Assembly: GCA_033239525.1 (NCBI GenBank)
Contig: BSYO01000004.1
Span: 27,752,037 to 27,816,036 of the forward strand
From: Nepenthes gracilis
Taxonomy: Eukaryota > Streptophyta > Magnoliopsida > Caryophyllales > Nepenthaceae
DNA length: 64,000 nucleotides
Reading direction: 5' to 3'
Shown here: one piece after another, positions 1-11,500 of the stretch
Numbering within the stretch: the stretch's first letter is position 1
Layout of the letters: every line of letters begins with the position of its first letter
Position numbers and translations under genes: made by a program
The notes under the pieces: generated by a model
Told to the model about the DNA's origin: nothing
Databases searched by the model: none
Seen by the model: only the letters and a program-made list of their open reading frames with translations

Positions 1-1825
1 GAAAATTCGGGCCTGTTTTCATTTTCTGTAGTATCTGTGTGTTGCCAGCATGGGGTGTTCTGGTTCAAACACTATCTATGCTCTTGTTAGTGTTAATTTC
101 ATGTATATTAACTCCAATTATGTTAAGTTTCAGTTTTTTTTTGGCTCTTGGTCATTAGATTATTGTTAACTTACCCTAGTCATCTTGATTGAGGTATAGG
201 ATCTGTATTTGGACAAATCAAACAGTTTCCTCTTGAAGTAGTCCAAGCTAGGGATCCTAAGTGGGCACTCTAGAGCCAATGTTTTCTTGGCTGATAAGGA
301 ATTACCCTTCTTCCAGTGGTGTTTTACAATCAGGCCTATATTTTTAGGCATTTTCACTATTATTGGGATTTGAGGTTCCTGGCACTCCTGGCTTACCTCT
401 TTGTTCTCTTGGCTTCTATCCGTTGAGATGTTGTTGCCACCATGAATACTTGTTTATGCAGGTGACAAAATTTAATGTTTTATGCCTTCAAGAAAATACT
501 ATTGATATTTTTAAACAATTTCTAGCAGAAAATCTAAATTAGCCATGAAGGAGAACTTCCCTGAAACCACCAGGACTTCAATCCCATCACCAGTACTTGC
601 AAATCCACAACATTCTTGGCACCCTTTTTACCATCTGAAACCATAATCTTTCTGTTAGCATCCATCTGAACTATCACTCATCTTCCATTCATCTTCTGTT
701 AGTCTCACTCTCTCTCATTATTCACTGTTTCCTGTTTAAAACCTAATTTGAGAGTTCTTTGATCCTCAGACCACCAAAATGCATAGATTAACACTTGGAC
801 TATAATCAGTTTTATATTTCAAGAATTTTTGCGTTTCAATCTCTTTCATCTTCCACTGGTCACATTGCAGACTTCAGATTGAGAATTGTTACGAGTGTCT
901 AATCCAGTTTCTCAGAAGATTTGTGCAGTTTACGCAAAAATGACAATACTACGGATTACATCATCCAATATTTGCCTTTGACAGCGGATATTTGGCTTTC
1001 ACTGTTTTGGTAATTTGAGGTGAAGGGATCAAAGGTTTGGTTCTTAAAGTCAAGTGGTTGATTTGTTTATCTGAGCATGTGAATCTCAATCAGGAGTCTC
1101 TCTCACACCTCTTCAATCAACTTCAGACAAGCAATTGTGGGTGAGTGAGTAATTGGGTCTTTGATGTAAGGGAATACTATGGTTGGATGATGCTGAAGAT
1201 GGTGTGGTAGGATTGTGTCTGGAGAATGGAGAGGATTAAGATGGTGGTCTGATTTGATTTGTGCTGGCTGGAGATGGTGTTATTCCTTTTTGTCATGCCT
1301 TTTTTCTCCTTTTCATCGTGTGATTTCTGCTCCTCTTTGGGTGATCATTTATCCATGTCAATGGGCATCAAATTTTCCTAACTAGGATTATGTAATTTTC
1401 TGTTTGTGATATCGCATACCATTTTCCACAAATAATTAGATCAGCAGTCAAACACTATCCTTGGCTTTTACATTTTAATAGTGACATATTTGACTGTTGG
1501 AATCAATGCAAACAAAGGAACTCAGTTGTCATAATGCACATAAAAAAAGAACGAACTTAATAGTTAAGCTTTATTTTATTTCTGTTATGGGTCCTCAAGC
1601 ATCTCTAATTCTTATTTAGGAGCACTTGATTGCTCCATAATTCTGACTGTTACTTCCTTGTAATCACGTTTGCATACTAAATCTTGATTGCTGTCATGGT
1701 CAAAACCATGACCCATCTAATCTTTCCTGTCTCATTGTGGATCATGTAAGTGCAAATTGAACTGTTTACAGATTTATTCTATTTTCTTCTTATGGTTGGC
1801 TTTTATATTTATGTCTTCTGTGCAG
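1..1825 (+). other. Intron-like sequence upstream of the THO6 penultimate exon
   Basis: T-rich sequence with no recognisable exon. It precedes a clear splice acceptor (pyrimidine tract, then TGCAG at 1821-1825). I looked for the WD40 exon expected just upstream in THO6 (the part ending in a QDV..D-type strand) and did not find it, so that exon is probably left of the window. Short open frames here have no family features. Confidence 0.5.
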
Positions 1826-3138
1826 ATTGTTACAGTTGGAGCCGAACCTTTAGTGAGTAGGTTTGACATGAATGGCATGAATCTGTCTCAGATACGTTGT
1901 GCTCCCCAGTCAGTTTTCTCTGTCTCTCGACATTTATCGGGAGTATGTCTCAGTCTGACTCTGACCTTTAAATTTCATAGCTGTTTGCTGAGTGTGCTTT
2001 CTTTTTCAGATACTCTTTGTTTATGCAACTCAGGTTGCATTCTTAGTTGCTATTATCAAAGCATTATGCCCGCATGCTGATACTTGATGTTATCACTTGC
2101 CACTATGGAAGAAAATATCTATATCTGTATCTTTATCAGTCGGTCATATTAGGTGATAGGTAATTGTATTGAATGAGGTTTTTTTTTTTAATCGTAACAT
2201 TAGCAGCAAATATCGGCTTACATATCAAAAAAATATATTGAATATAATGCTAATATAGTAATATACTTCTATTTGTCGCGGTATTGGGAAATATTGGCAT
2301 GGAGGCCCCCGATACCAATTATATATATATGGGCAGAAAACATGGTCCAATATTCCCTTGTTCTCGTGTTCCAAGTATTGGTTATGTTCTTTATTTCTTG
2401 TTTTGCACAAACTAGTCGAGCTCAAATCCATAACCTCTCTTAGTAAGCTTAAAAGTCAAAGAAGAAAGGGCATCTGCCCTGGTAATCTGTAAGGAAGAAG
2501 GCTTGTGGTGTAGGCACATCAGTCATCCTGAATGAAATTGATTCACTTGTACTCGAGCTAGCATTACAAAAAGCTCTAGTCTTAATATCCCTATTACTGC
2601 TATGCAACTTTTCCTCAGGTTGCATATTGTTCGATATTTTATTCCGTTTGTTGTCACATGTTAAACCCGGTTATTATATAGTCCAATAACCAGTAGAGTT
2701 ATTCAAAGGGTGGTCGTGGACATGAGACTCTCTTATCACGAGGTATGAGAAGGGATAAATGCATGCAACCAGTAGTGTTGCTCAGGCATTGCAGAGAAAA
2801 TGCTTCTGTGGTTTGTGCCTAGATATTGCAATTAAGCAATCATACCGTGGGGCCAAGGATCGGTTTGGAACATATTTTAAAGCCTTTGTCTTCTATCAGC
2901 TCGAGCTAGATTAAACTCTTGATGGGAATTTGAGGAAATATATATATTTTTGTTGTCATTACTCGTATCTCTTGAATGAAGATTGTTAAGACTCATTTGT
3001 AGATCTTGCTTTTCTTCTCATTTCATTGTGCCCCATTCTTCTGTAAAGGTGATAGCGGTTGCAGGCTATGGAGGCCTAATAGATGTCATCTCGCAGTTTG
3101 GAAGCCACTTGTGCACTTTCCATTGCAAAGCTGTATGA
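1826..3138 (+). CDS. THO6: THO complex subunit 6 (THO6/DWA1), last two exons
   Basis: Two exons of a WD40-repeat protein. Exon 1826-1942 starts after TGCAG and ends at a GTATGT donor. It encodes about 39 residues including VGAEPLVSRFDMNG and LSQIRCAPQSVFSVS. Exon 3049-3138 follows an AAG acceptor, encodes VIAVAGYGGLIDVISQFGSH and ends with a TGA at 3136-3138. Both exons are phase 0, and the intron between them is 1106 bp. From knowledge of the family, this is the C-terminal blade of plant THO6, a subunit of the THO/TREX complex that couples transcription to mRNA export and feeds small-RNA pathways. In Arabidopsis the same protein is described as DWA1, a DDB1-binding WD40 protein that restrains ABA responses. 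The rest of the gene is upstream of position 1. Recognition is by motif memory; no search was run. Confidence 0.82.
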
Positions 3139-6100
3139 TCTGCATGTACGTCCATTGCAGCACGCCGGATGAAAGGTAAGCTGAATAATGGTTTTTAGAT
3201 GCACACGAAGCATTTTCTTTTGCCCGTGTCTCAGATGAGTCTGAATTATTCATTCTGTTTTGAACTGATTTATGTTATCTGGGTGTAGTGGTGAATTTTC
3301 TGAGTGAAATTATGGCCTTCTAGTCTTTTTTGGTTATGATTATGCAAACCATTATTGTGACCTGAATGGTGTGGAATTCAGAAATTGAAATATCGAAACA
3401 AACTGGTTTTTTTTTTTGGATAGATGGTAAATTGGTAACATATGTTTCTTTAAGGTTGTTTAATTGAAATATTAAAAAGATGAATTTCTATATAAGCTGG
3501 ATCGTCTAATTTTTCTTGGACAAAGCTATTTAATTTTTTTCAAAATTAAAAATATATTTATCTGATTTAATAAATTTAGAACACTTATTGAAAAACAGTA
3601 TAAAAATTGTTTTTTGATATTAATTTTGAAAAATTAGATCAAATTTAAATATTACACCTTACAATTGAGTTTTTTTTTCTTTGTCTGTAACTATTATTTC
3701 AAAATTCTTAATTAGATAAATGTATGCTTAGTTTTTTAAAAAAATATATATATAGAATTGGATAAAAGTTGGTTAGTTTGGTGGAACAAAAAATATTTTC
3801 CAATTTTCTTCCATAAGCTTAAGCTTATATTTTTGTGAAGTTCTGTAGTGCCTGATACTTTAATAATGCATAGCTTTTATTTGTTTTCTCTCTTTTTTTT
3901 TTTTTGATTATTTTGAATTTAAATTTCAGGCTTATTACATTCTTTTACTTGACTTGTCCAATACACAGGATCGTTGGATGCCCACTAACAAAGCTAATTA
4001 AAGCTAACTACTCAAGCCTGAGTATCACTACATTTCTCATTTTTATAGACTTCATTTGTAACTCTATATTTGAGGCTATTTATTTTATATTTTATTTTTA
4101 AGAGTTTGTTGGGCCCTACATTTAGAGAGAAGAATTATAGATGAGTCGTAGGCTATTGGACCAGCAGCATTTTCCCCTTTGGCCTCATTCTGCAGGTTAA
4201 GCGTGCGGCTTCCGCTAAGCTGTACCTTTCAGGTTATGTAGGTCCAGTAACCTTGTAAGATAAGAGCTCCTAGCCGTCGCTTGTCTCCCTGAACCTCCCC
4301 TATCCTATACGAGTGGGTAACTTTATTTTGTGATGCTGCATCAAGGTTATTGCCTCAGAAACGGTCAAAGTGGCCTATTATGGTGATGTATGCCAAGGAA
4401 TGTTATTAATTTAGAGTTGCTAACAATTAATAAAGTCAAGATAGATAATAAAGGTAGTGCAAAAATGAAAAATAGAGTCATGCCAAATGATTGTTAGAAT
4501 AGTGATGGCCCCATAGTTGTGAGAGAAGTATTGTTTGGTTAGGTTACTCTATTGTGAGTGTTTTGCCCTTTATATATGCCCATATTTTTTGATTTGTTGG
4601 TTGATTGCATGGCGGTTCTTTGGAGGTTTGCCCTATGTAGGAGGTTCCTCATTGATGAGTGCGAATGCCACTTGACATGAATTTATCAGGCGCATGGGTT
4701 TGTTTGAGGCAAAATCGAAGAGTGCCTACACATGCACTACTACCAACAGCTGTAGGTGAAACCTTTGCCTGATGTGTGCTTATCCCGTACAAGTGTGCCA
4801 ATGCTTAATGTAAGTGTGCTTGATGCGTGCTGGTTAGATTCGACCTACTATGTAAGTTTGACTTAATTTTTAGATATTTTTTCACAGACTTTTAGAAAGT
4901 AGCTGGGTGCCAAAATATAGAGAAAAAGTAAAAGGAGAAAGAAATAAAGATGAGGAAAATTTACTCTTCCATTTTGGCTCCAAATCTTATTTCATTTTTC
5001 ACCAATATTTGGTACATTATTTTTGCTATTAAGAAAAATATTTTACTAATTTTTATCTGATTTTTTTCTTATACTATTTATTGTTTAGATTGCTCCTTAC
5101 AAGGTGTTGCGTCATTATATTATTGGAGATTTTGTAACTAGATTGATCCTTTAATAGATAATTTTATGGACTCAATTTTGTAATTTCTTTCTCATTCTAA
5201 AAGAGGTTTTTTTATATAAAAATTATATATCATTATTATGTTTATTATTTTATATTGTGCATTATTATACTGTCTCATCGTGGGTGCAAACAAAAATAAT
5301 TCTGTATTAATCTCTGTAGAGATTAATTTTAGACTTTATGAGTAAAGTTTGTTGGCCAAAATCCAATAATTTTTGAGTAAAACATAAAAGGATCTTGTGA
5401 TTAAAGTAAAGGTAAGAGAATTTCAAGCCTAGTTATTTGGTTTTTTGCTGAAATTTCTAAATTTATTCTTTTTATTAATATATAATATGATATTTTATGT
5501 CTAAAATTCTATGTATATAACTATGATCTTTTTGATATTTAGTTAGCATGTATGCCTCTTTTGCTGCATGTATTCCTAAAGTTGAAGGCTTAAGCTTAAA
5601 TTTTTATAAAATAAAATTGTCCTGAAAATTCGAAAATTTTTTGAGTTTGAAGAAAAATATCTTATTGCACGTCCTTACGTTTTGCAAAAAAATTAAAAGA
5701 TCTCTACAACAAAGTTAGGTAATAAAATGAATTATTATAAAAAATTGATAAATAATATATATATAATTTAATTTGTATTGTGGAATTTAAGAACATTGTG
5801 ATTAATTTGCTGTTTCCATTATATGACATGGTTGAGCAGGTTTGAGAAGACAGTAGTCAAATAAAATAAATTTAACCATATCTTGGGCTAAATATTTTTG
5901 TTATAATATTATAAGGTGTCACTAATGAAATTCATCGCAATGTTGGGGCTTGTAAATTGGAACTTAACCTTTATTATTTATATATTAATAATTTGGGTCA
6001 TGACTGGCCCAAATAATTTTGAAACCCATTAAAACATTGATAGTGATGATACCATTGGCCCTAATCATTTACGCAGAAATTTTCAAATCTTATTTTCAAG

Positions 6101-6239
6101 TCAACTAAGTAATATATTGACTGACCAAACCCATGTGCCAAATTTTATGAAAGCCCTAAGTGTTCGAGAGGCTAGTGAGGTGATCGATTAAGCTAGGGAA
6201 GTTTGGTATGCGATCAAGCCTCAACCAGCAACTAAAGAA
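3139..6239. other. Spacer after THO6: 3' UTR, then AT-rich DNA
   Basis: The first few hundred bases are probably THO6 3' UTR; a GTAAGCT at 3176 could be a UTR intron donor. From about 3400 the sequence is strongly AT-rich with homopolymer runs. A less AT-rich patch at 4130-4340 has no coding signal. No gene is seen. The repeat at 4640-5000 is listed separately. Confidence 0.6.
4640..5000 (+). repeat. Dispersed repeat copy A (partner near 35690-35970)
   Basis: This stretch shares a layout with 35690-35970: GAGGCAAAATC, then repeated TGATGCGTGC/GTGTGC words, then a purine-rich tail of the type GAGAAAGAAATAAAGA. The match is patchy and by eye. It could be an old LTR or other dispersed repeat. 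No boundaries or target duplication were found. Confidence 0.3.
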
Positions 6240-7570
6240 CAAAATTTACTAATTTTGTGGACAAACGCACTGACCTAGCCCTGGCTGAGCAATGAGAGTG
6301 GCGAAAGGGTGATCCACATGCCCCATAGCGCATCTTCTATGTGGATGGAGCCTCTAACCAAATGGGTAGTGGGGCTGACATTTTGATCATATCTCTAGAG
6401 AAAGAACTAGTTTACTCAGTTTATTTTTACTTTTGAAGCCTCAAACATTGTGGCTAAATATTAAGCCCTTCAAGAAGGCCTCTAACTCACCAAGGAGTGT
6501 GTGATGCAACATTTAATTGTGCATAGAGACTAAAAACTAGTTGTTGATAAAGTTCTCAGAAATTTTGAGGTGAATAATCCTGATGTAGCAAAGTGTCTCA
6601 AGAAGGTCTATTCATTGCTTCCCCGGTTAGGAAGTATGAATTAATTCATATTCTAAGGTAAAACTATTAATCTGATGTGTTATTTAGGTTGGTTCCAATT
6701 AATATAACTGAATACTTAGTGAATTGGTGAAAAGTTTTGCCTGCTTGAGCATCCTAGAATTGGATGAAATGGTACTTGTGTTGGACTAAAACCCACGGGA
6801 ATGAGCTCCTTCCCTAAGTATTTGCAATGTGAAAAATTAGTCATGGCCCCCATGGAGGTCTAAAAGATTGCAGGGACAGCAAGCTCATGCATGATTGTTG
6901 GACTCAATCCCTCATTGCTCCCATGGAGGTCAAAAAGATTGTGAGGACAGCAAGCTCATGCATGATTGTTGGACTCAATCCCTCATATGAAATGACTAAG
7001 TCGGTCGGAAGCTAAGCGTTACATCAAGTTACCATACCCCTTATGCTCAATACCTTACATGAAGAGACTAACCCGGCCGGAAGCTGAGCGCTATTTTAAG
7101 TCACCATGCCCTTTATGTTCTGGATAACACATACTATAATAATTGAAATAAAATACATATAATCACATAAATAAGGTTACACTAACTCATCAATTTGAAA
7201 TATAATGCTCGATCAAATGAAACAAATTATGCCTTCACAAGAAGGTGCACTTAGAGGCATATATGGAGACATTTGGGAAGAAAAAATTTGGCTATCATTA
7301 TAATGTATTAGGGATAGTACTATCCCACAATGAAGTATGAAGCAGTCTACTTTGTCAAAATATGGTAAGTGCCAAAAATATGGGGATGTGTTAAGCCTGC
7401 CCCCGATGAATTTAATCCTATTGCAGAGCCCATAGCCTTTGTGCAGCTGGGGCCGGATGTCCCACGGCTGTTCAAGTAGCCTTGGGGGAATCCAAATTTA
7501 TTGTTGTTGGGATTGACCGTTACACCAAATAGGTTGAAGCAACTCCTTTGACAAAAATCACCGAGCATGA
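6240..7570 (+). mobile_element. Decayed Tat-clade Ty3/gypsy pol fragment (second RNase H plus integrase)
   Basis: Conceptual translation in shifting frames recovers pieces of gypsy pol. Near 6335-6590 there is a second RNase H of the Tat type: a YVDGAS-like start, then KLVVDKV and NFEVNNPDVA. Near 7360-7560 there is integrase: a GKCQKYGDV zinc-finger-side segment, then a GIDRYTK-like core start followed by VEATPLTKITEHDI. Several stops and frame changes interrupt it. No LTR or target duplication is visible, so this is an internal remnant. The fragment order (RNase H before integrase) shows + orientation. It parallels the better preserved element at 56455-64000. Confidence 0.7.
6851..7125 (+). 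repeat. Two adjacent tandem duplications (about 71-72 bp units) inside the gypsy relic
   Basis: A 71-bp unit beginning CATGGAGGTC at 6851 is repeated at 6922 with few changes and runs to about 6986. Immediately after, a 72-bp unit beginning GACTAA at 6994 is repeated at 7066 with more changes. Both lie between the RNase H and integrase remnants, so the duplications probably arose within the element. Confidence 0.75.
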
Positions 7571-8525
7571 CATAATTTATATAACAAAGGATAATATGTC
7601 GATTCGTGATATCAAATATAAACCGTGATAAACAATATAACCTAACTCCTTATAATATATGATTTAACGTGCAAGTGATAATTGCAAGTCATTTAACATA
7701 TAAATAAACAAATTAGAATGGCAAGTGTCAGAATAAATTTTAAAGATAAATATTTTTAATTTCTTCTAATTTTATGTTTAAAAAATTATTAGATTTTATT
7801 TTTTAGATATTTAATGATCTTTTGTGATAATTTAACATAATTAATTAATATAAAATTATTGATAGTTACTGAAAACATATCATTTTATATAATTAATACG
7901 GTCAAATAGTTTGATCTTAATTTGTAATGAGATGGCTAAAACTTAAAAGCTTTTTTCGTTGGAATTTAACTTGAGCATAATCTTACACTTATCAAATGAA
8001 GTTTTACTCAATTTATCTCATAATATCTATTTTTAAGGCTTATTTATTATTGTTTTAAATTAATTTTTAACAAAGATTATTTCTTATTATAAAAAAATAT
8101 TAATATTTTATTATTAGAATGATAGAATACACAAAATTAAAATTCACTAATTATAAAATAAAACACAACAACATTAATATCATTGTGAGGAAGTTTCTTT
8201 AAGAATTACAAATTTGATATTTTTTAAGTTTTTTAAAATTCAATCAAAATTCAAAAAATTGAAAATATTGTTTTAAAATATTTAAATGAAAAATATATAA
8301 GTTAAATATGAATATATATATATATATATATTGAATTTTATTTTTACTTTTTTAAAAAAAGAAAATAACATTAATTTAAAAAATCCCAAAAGATACGTTT
8401 TGTCGTACAACTACGCTCCTTCCACTTCCCTCCGAAGTCGGATGAAATCACAACTGAAAAATCAAACGGCTCCTCTCAATTTGCATTGCGTTTCTCCTGC
8501 TACTCTTTCTATCCTTACTACGACG
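7571..8525. other. AT-rich spacer and presumed promoter of the kinase gene
   Basis: Strongly AT-rich with no open frame of note. A TA dinucleotide run lies at about 8312-8330, and the sequence becomes more balanced from about 8400. The kinase start codon is at 8526. An in-frame upstream ATG at 8331 would add 65 unconserved residues and sits in the TA run, so I treat the upstream part as leader. No certain TATA box can be picked out of the TA run. Confidence 0.5.
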
Positions 8526-11500
8526 ATGACCACCGTGGCAGTGGCCGTCAGTAGCGGTGGAAGCGACAGAGGTAATGGAAGCAAGCGGGCGGTCCGATGG
8601 GCCGCTGAGAATCTGTTGTCTCATTCCCATCGCTTAACATTAGTTCATGTCATGCCTCCGGTCGCCCACATCTTAACTCCTTGTAAGCTCTCCCTTTTGT
8701 CTAGTCGAACTGTGGAAAAAACTGTTTTTACTTAGTTACGCAACAAATTTTCTCATGCTTTTGTTTTGTATTTTCGTTCATCTGCTCAATCAGATTAATT
8801 GTGATTAATTAATTGCAACCAGATTAATTGTATTGTGATCTTCAGTTTGAATTTTAAATGCATCCCTATTTCACAAGTGGATGAATTGGATTTGTCCTTT
8901 TTCTTGTGTTTTCTTTATGAGGAAAGTGGATTTATATTTTCCTTTATAGTTGTGGACTCGGAAGTCTATTTGGCGTATCTATAATCTGTGTTTAGGAATG
9001 GTTGTTATTATTTGTATGAATTTGTAACTTGAACTGAAGTCCCTCAGAATAGTAGGATTGAGCAATGTTTGCAGTTGCTAAGAAATTCAACGAAGGTGAA
9101 CAGTTAGATTTTGCTCACAATAGGATATATTATCTGCTCATCTGCTCAATCAGTGTATACTGTATTTGCTTTAGATGGATTTAAGAAATCAAAAGCAAAA
9201 ACCAAGTGGAAATTGTAGTTGACGTTTTTCAATTAACTATGCTCCTTTCTCAGTGCCACGAAAATCGAACGTGGCTTTGATTGGTGATTTCTTTGAAATA
9301 CTTTCTTTCTTTCTTTCCTTCTTTTTTTTTCCCAGTTTACAAGGTTAATGATCAACAAATGAAATAGATTAGACTTGAATACGCATCAAGCACAAATCCA
9401 TAGGGATCAAGTGCCAATTGCAATGTAGTTACCTCTCGAAATACTTTCTTTACGAGTGTTTATTGGCAGCTTATTTACCCTGTAAATTGCTAATGAAAAT
9501 ATGATCCCACATTTTGCATGTTAATTGATTCAAAGTAACCTAATGATAATTGAGAATACATTTCATTCACTATTGTTTGTAGCTGGAAATCGTGTTTCAA
9601 TCAAGCAACTTGATGCAAGTACTGTAAGAATATATATGAAGGACGTAAGAGTAAAAGTTGAAGAAATCTTTAGCCAGTATAAGAGACTGTGCAAAACAGC
9701 AGAGGTAATGTTATTGTCAATTTTGTTTCAAATTTGGACTAAATCCTTTGGTATTAATGGATGATCATGAATTGAACTGTTTTAGGTTGAAACGGTGGTC
9801 CTTGAAGATCTCAGTCCAGCGACTTCACTTCTAAGATACATATCTAAGTCACGTGTGAGAATCGTAGTGTTAGGCTCCCATTCTTCAAATTTCTTTTGGA
9901 GGTATGATACCTGATGGTAGTAATGATTAACCAGATTATGTAATTGTTTTTCTTCTTCCTGAACTTCCATCTCCAGCTGGAGTTGAGCAAAGTAAAAATA
10001 ACATTACTTGTTTTTCTTATTTACAGTGAAATGTTTTTCATAATGCAAAATGTATATGCACCAATCATCAAATGTTCCCTATTAGATTTTTCACTATATT
10101 TGGTACTAATTCTCCATTCTTGATTCTCTAGGAAGCTAAAAGGTCCAGGAATAACATCAACTGTCTTGGAATGCAGTCCAGATTTTTGTGATGTTTTTGT
10201 TGTATCAAAAAGTAGAGTGACCACAAAGCAGGCTATTCCCATGATACCCACTGGTATCTTCAAAATCCCTTTCCTATGCACATTGTTGTATGTTTCTGTT
10301 GTGTTGCATAGGTAACTCTGCTTCTCTCCAATCTACAGAAGCAATCTGTAGTAATAAACAAACATGTCGCTGCTCTTCTTCTTCTTTGGGTTGCAGAAGT
10401 TGCAGACATACCAGGATGTTGTCAGTACCAGAGGTTCAGCATTCAAATTCTTCAGCAGATAGTGAACTGAATGCTTGGATACTTAATCCATGCTCTTCTG
10501 TGGCTTCTCCCAACTCTGAGCAGGTGTGTGTAATTCCAATTCTTCCCTTCGAGATGTTTGAACTTCTGACCATGCACTCCTATGGATTTTGCTGATATTA
10601 TCATAATCATCATTTCCTCCAGCTGCTTTGTCTGGGCAATTCGGTGTGTACTATACGAATCCTTCTCTGTATTCTGCTCCATCAAAAGCAACACCCTTGT
10701 ATAATTTGAGGATGGGTTCCTCGTAGCCACTTCATTTCTTGTCTTTAAGATTTGTATCGATATCATCATACATACTTTTTTTTTGTTTTTAAATATTTAT
10801 ACAAAACAGATCCTGAATTGTCACTTTTCATCTCATATCTATCAGCAGTTGTGATTTAGGGAGAGTATAGCATGTGTCTTTCCAATAGCAAGTAAATATG
10901 TTCTCCTCGGTAACTTTTGAGCATAAATAGTAACCAACTCACATGTTCATCCTTCTCCTTTGTTTTGGTTGCTGTAGATTGGTTCAGTGTGAAATTTATC
11001 ATCTTATGAACCCAAAGTGAAATCTGATTCAAATTAGGATATTTTGCTCAAATTACAGAATCACGCATTTGCTGGCTATTTAACTTGCAGATTGAAGTCA
11101 AACAACTACAGCTAGAATTGCGTACTACCCTTGCTTTGTACAGTCAAGCTTGCGAAGACCTGGTCCATACCCAAAACAAGGTGGGTGCCTGGTTATTTAC
11201 TTATTTATCAACATAATGTTGTTGTTGAAAACTAGGTGTTAAACTTGTTTGATTCATTTTATCAGGTTGACTATGTGATCCACCTGCTAAAGACAAATTT
11301 GAGTTGTATGAATGCTATTGTATCTGCTTAGGCATCTCTATTGTTGGTATTGGGATACAACCTGCTGCTTTGAACCATGATAAACTATTCAATAATACAC
11401 TATGAGTAAATAACAATTACAAATAATGAGGCAATACACAATTTTTACGTGAAAATTTTTCTTTAGAATGAGGAAGAAAAATCATGTGACGATTCGTCTG

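Noticed and set aside
1757..2080. A separate 107-codon protein at 1757
   Set aside because: Its codons from 1826 to 1942 are a THO6 exon with splice sites at both ends; the rest is intron read-through.
8331..8525. Earlier in-frame ATG for the kinase gene
   Set aside because: The extra 65 residues are unlike the family and come from an AT-rich promoter-like stretch; MTTVAVAVS at 8526 fits the usual start.
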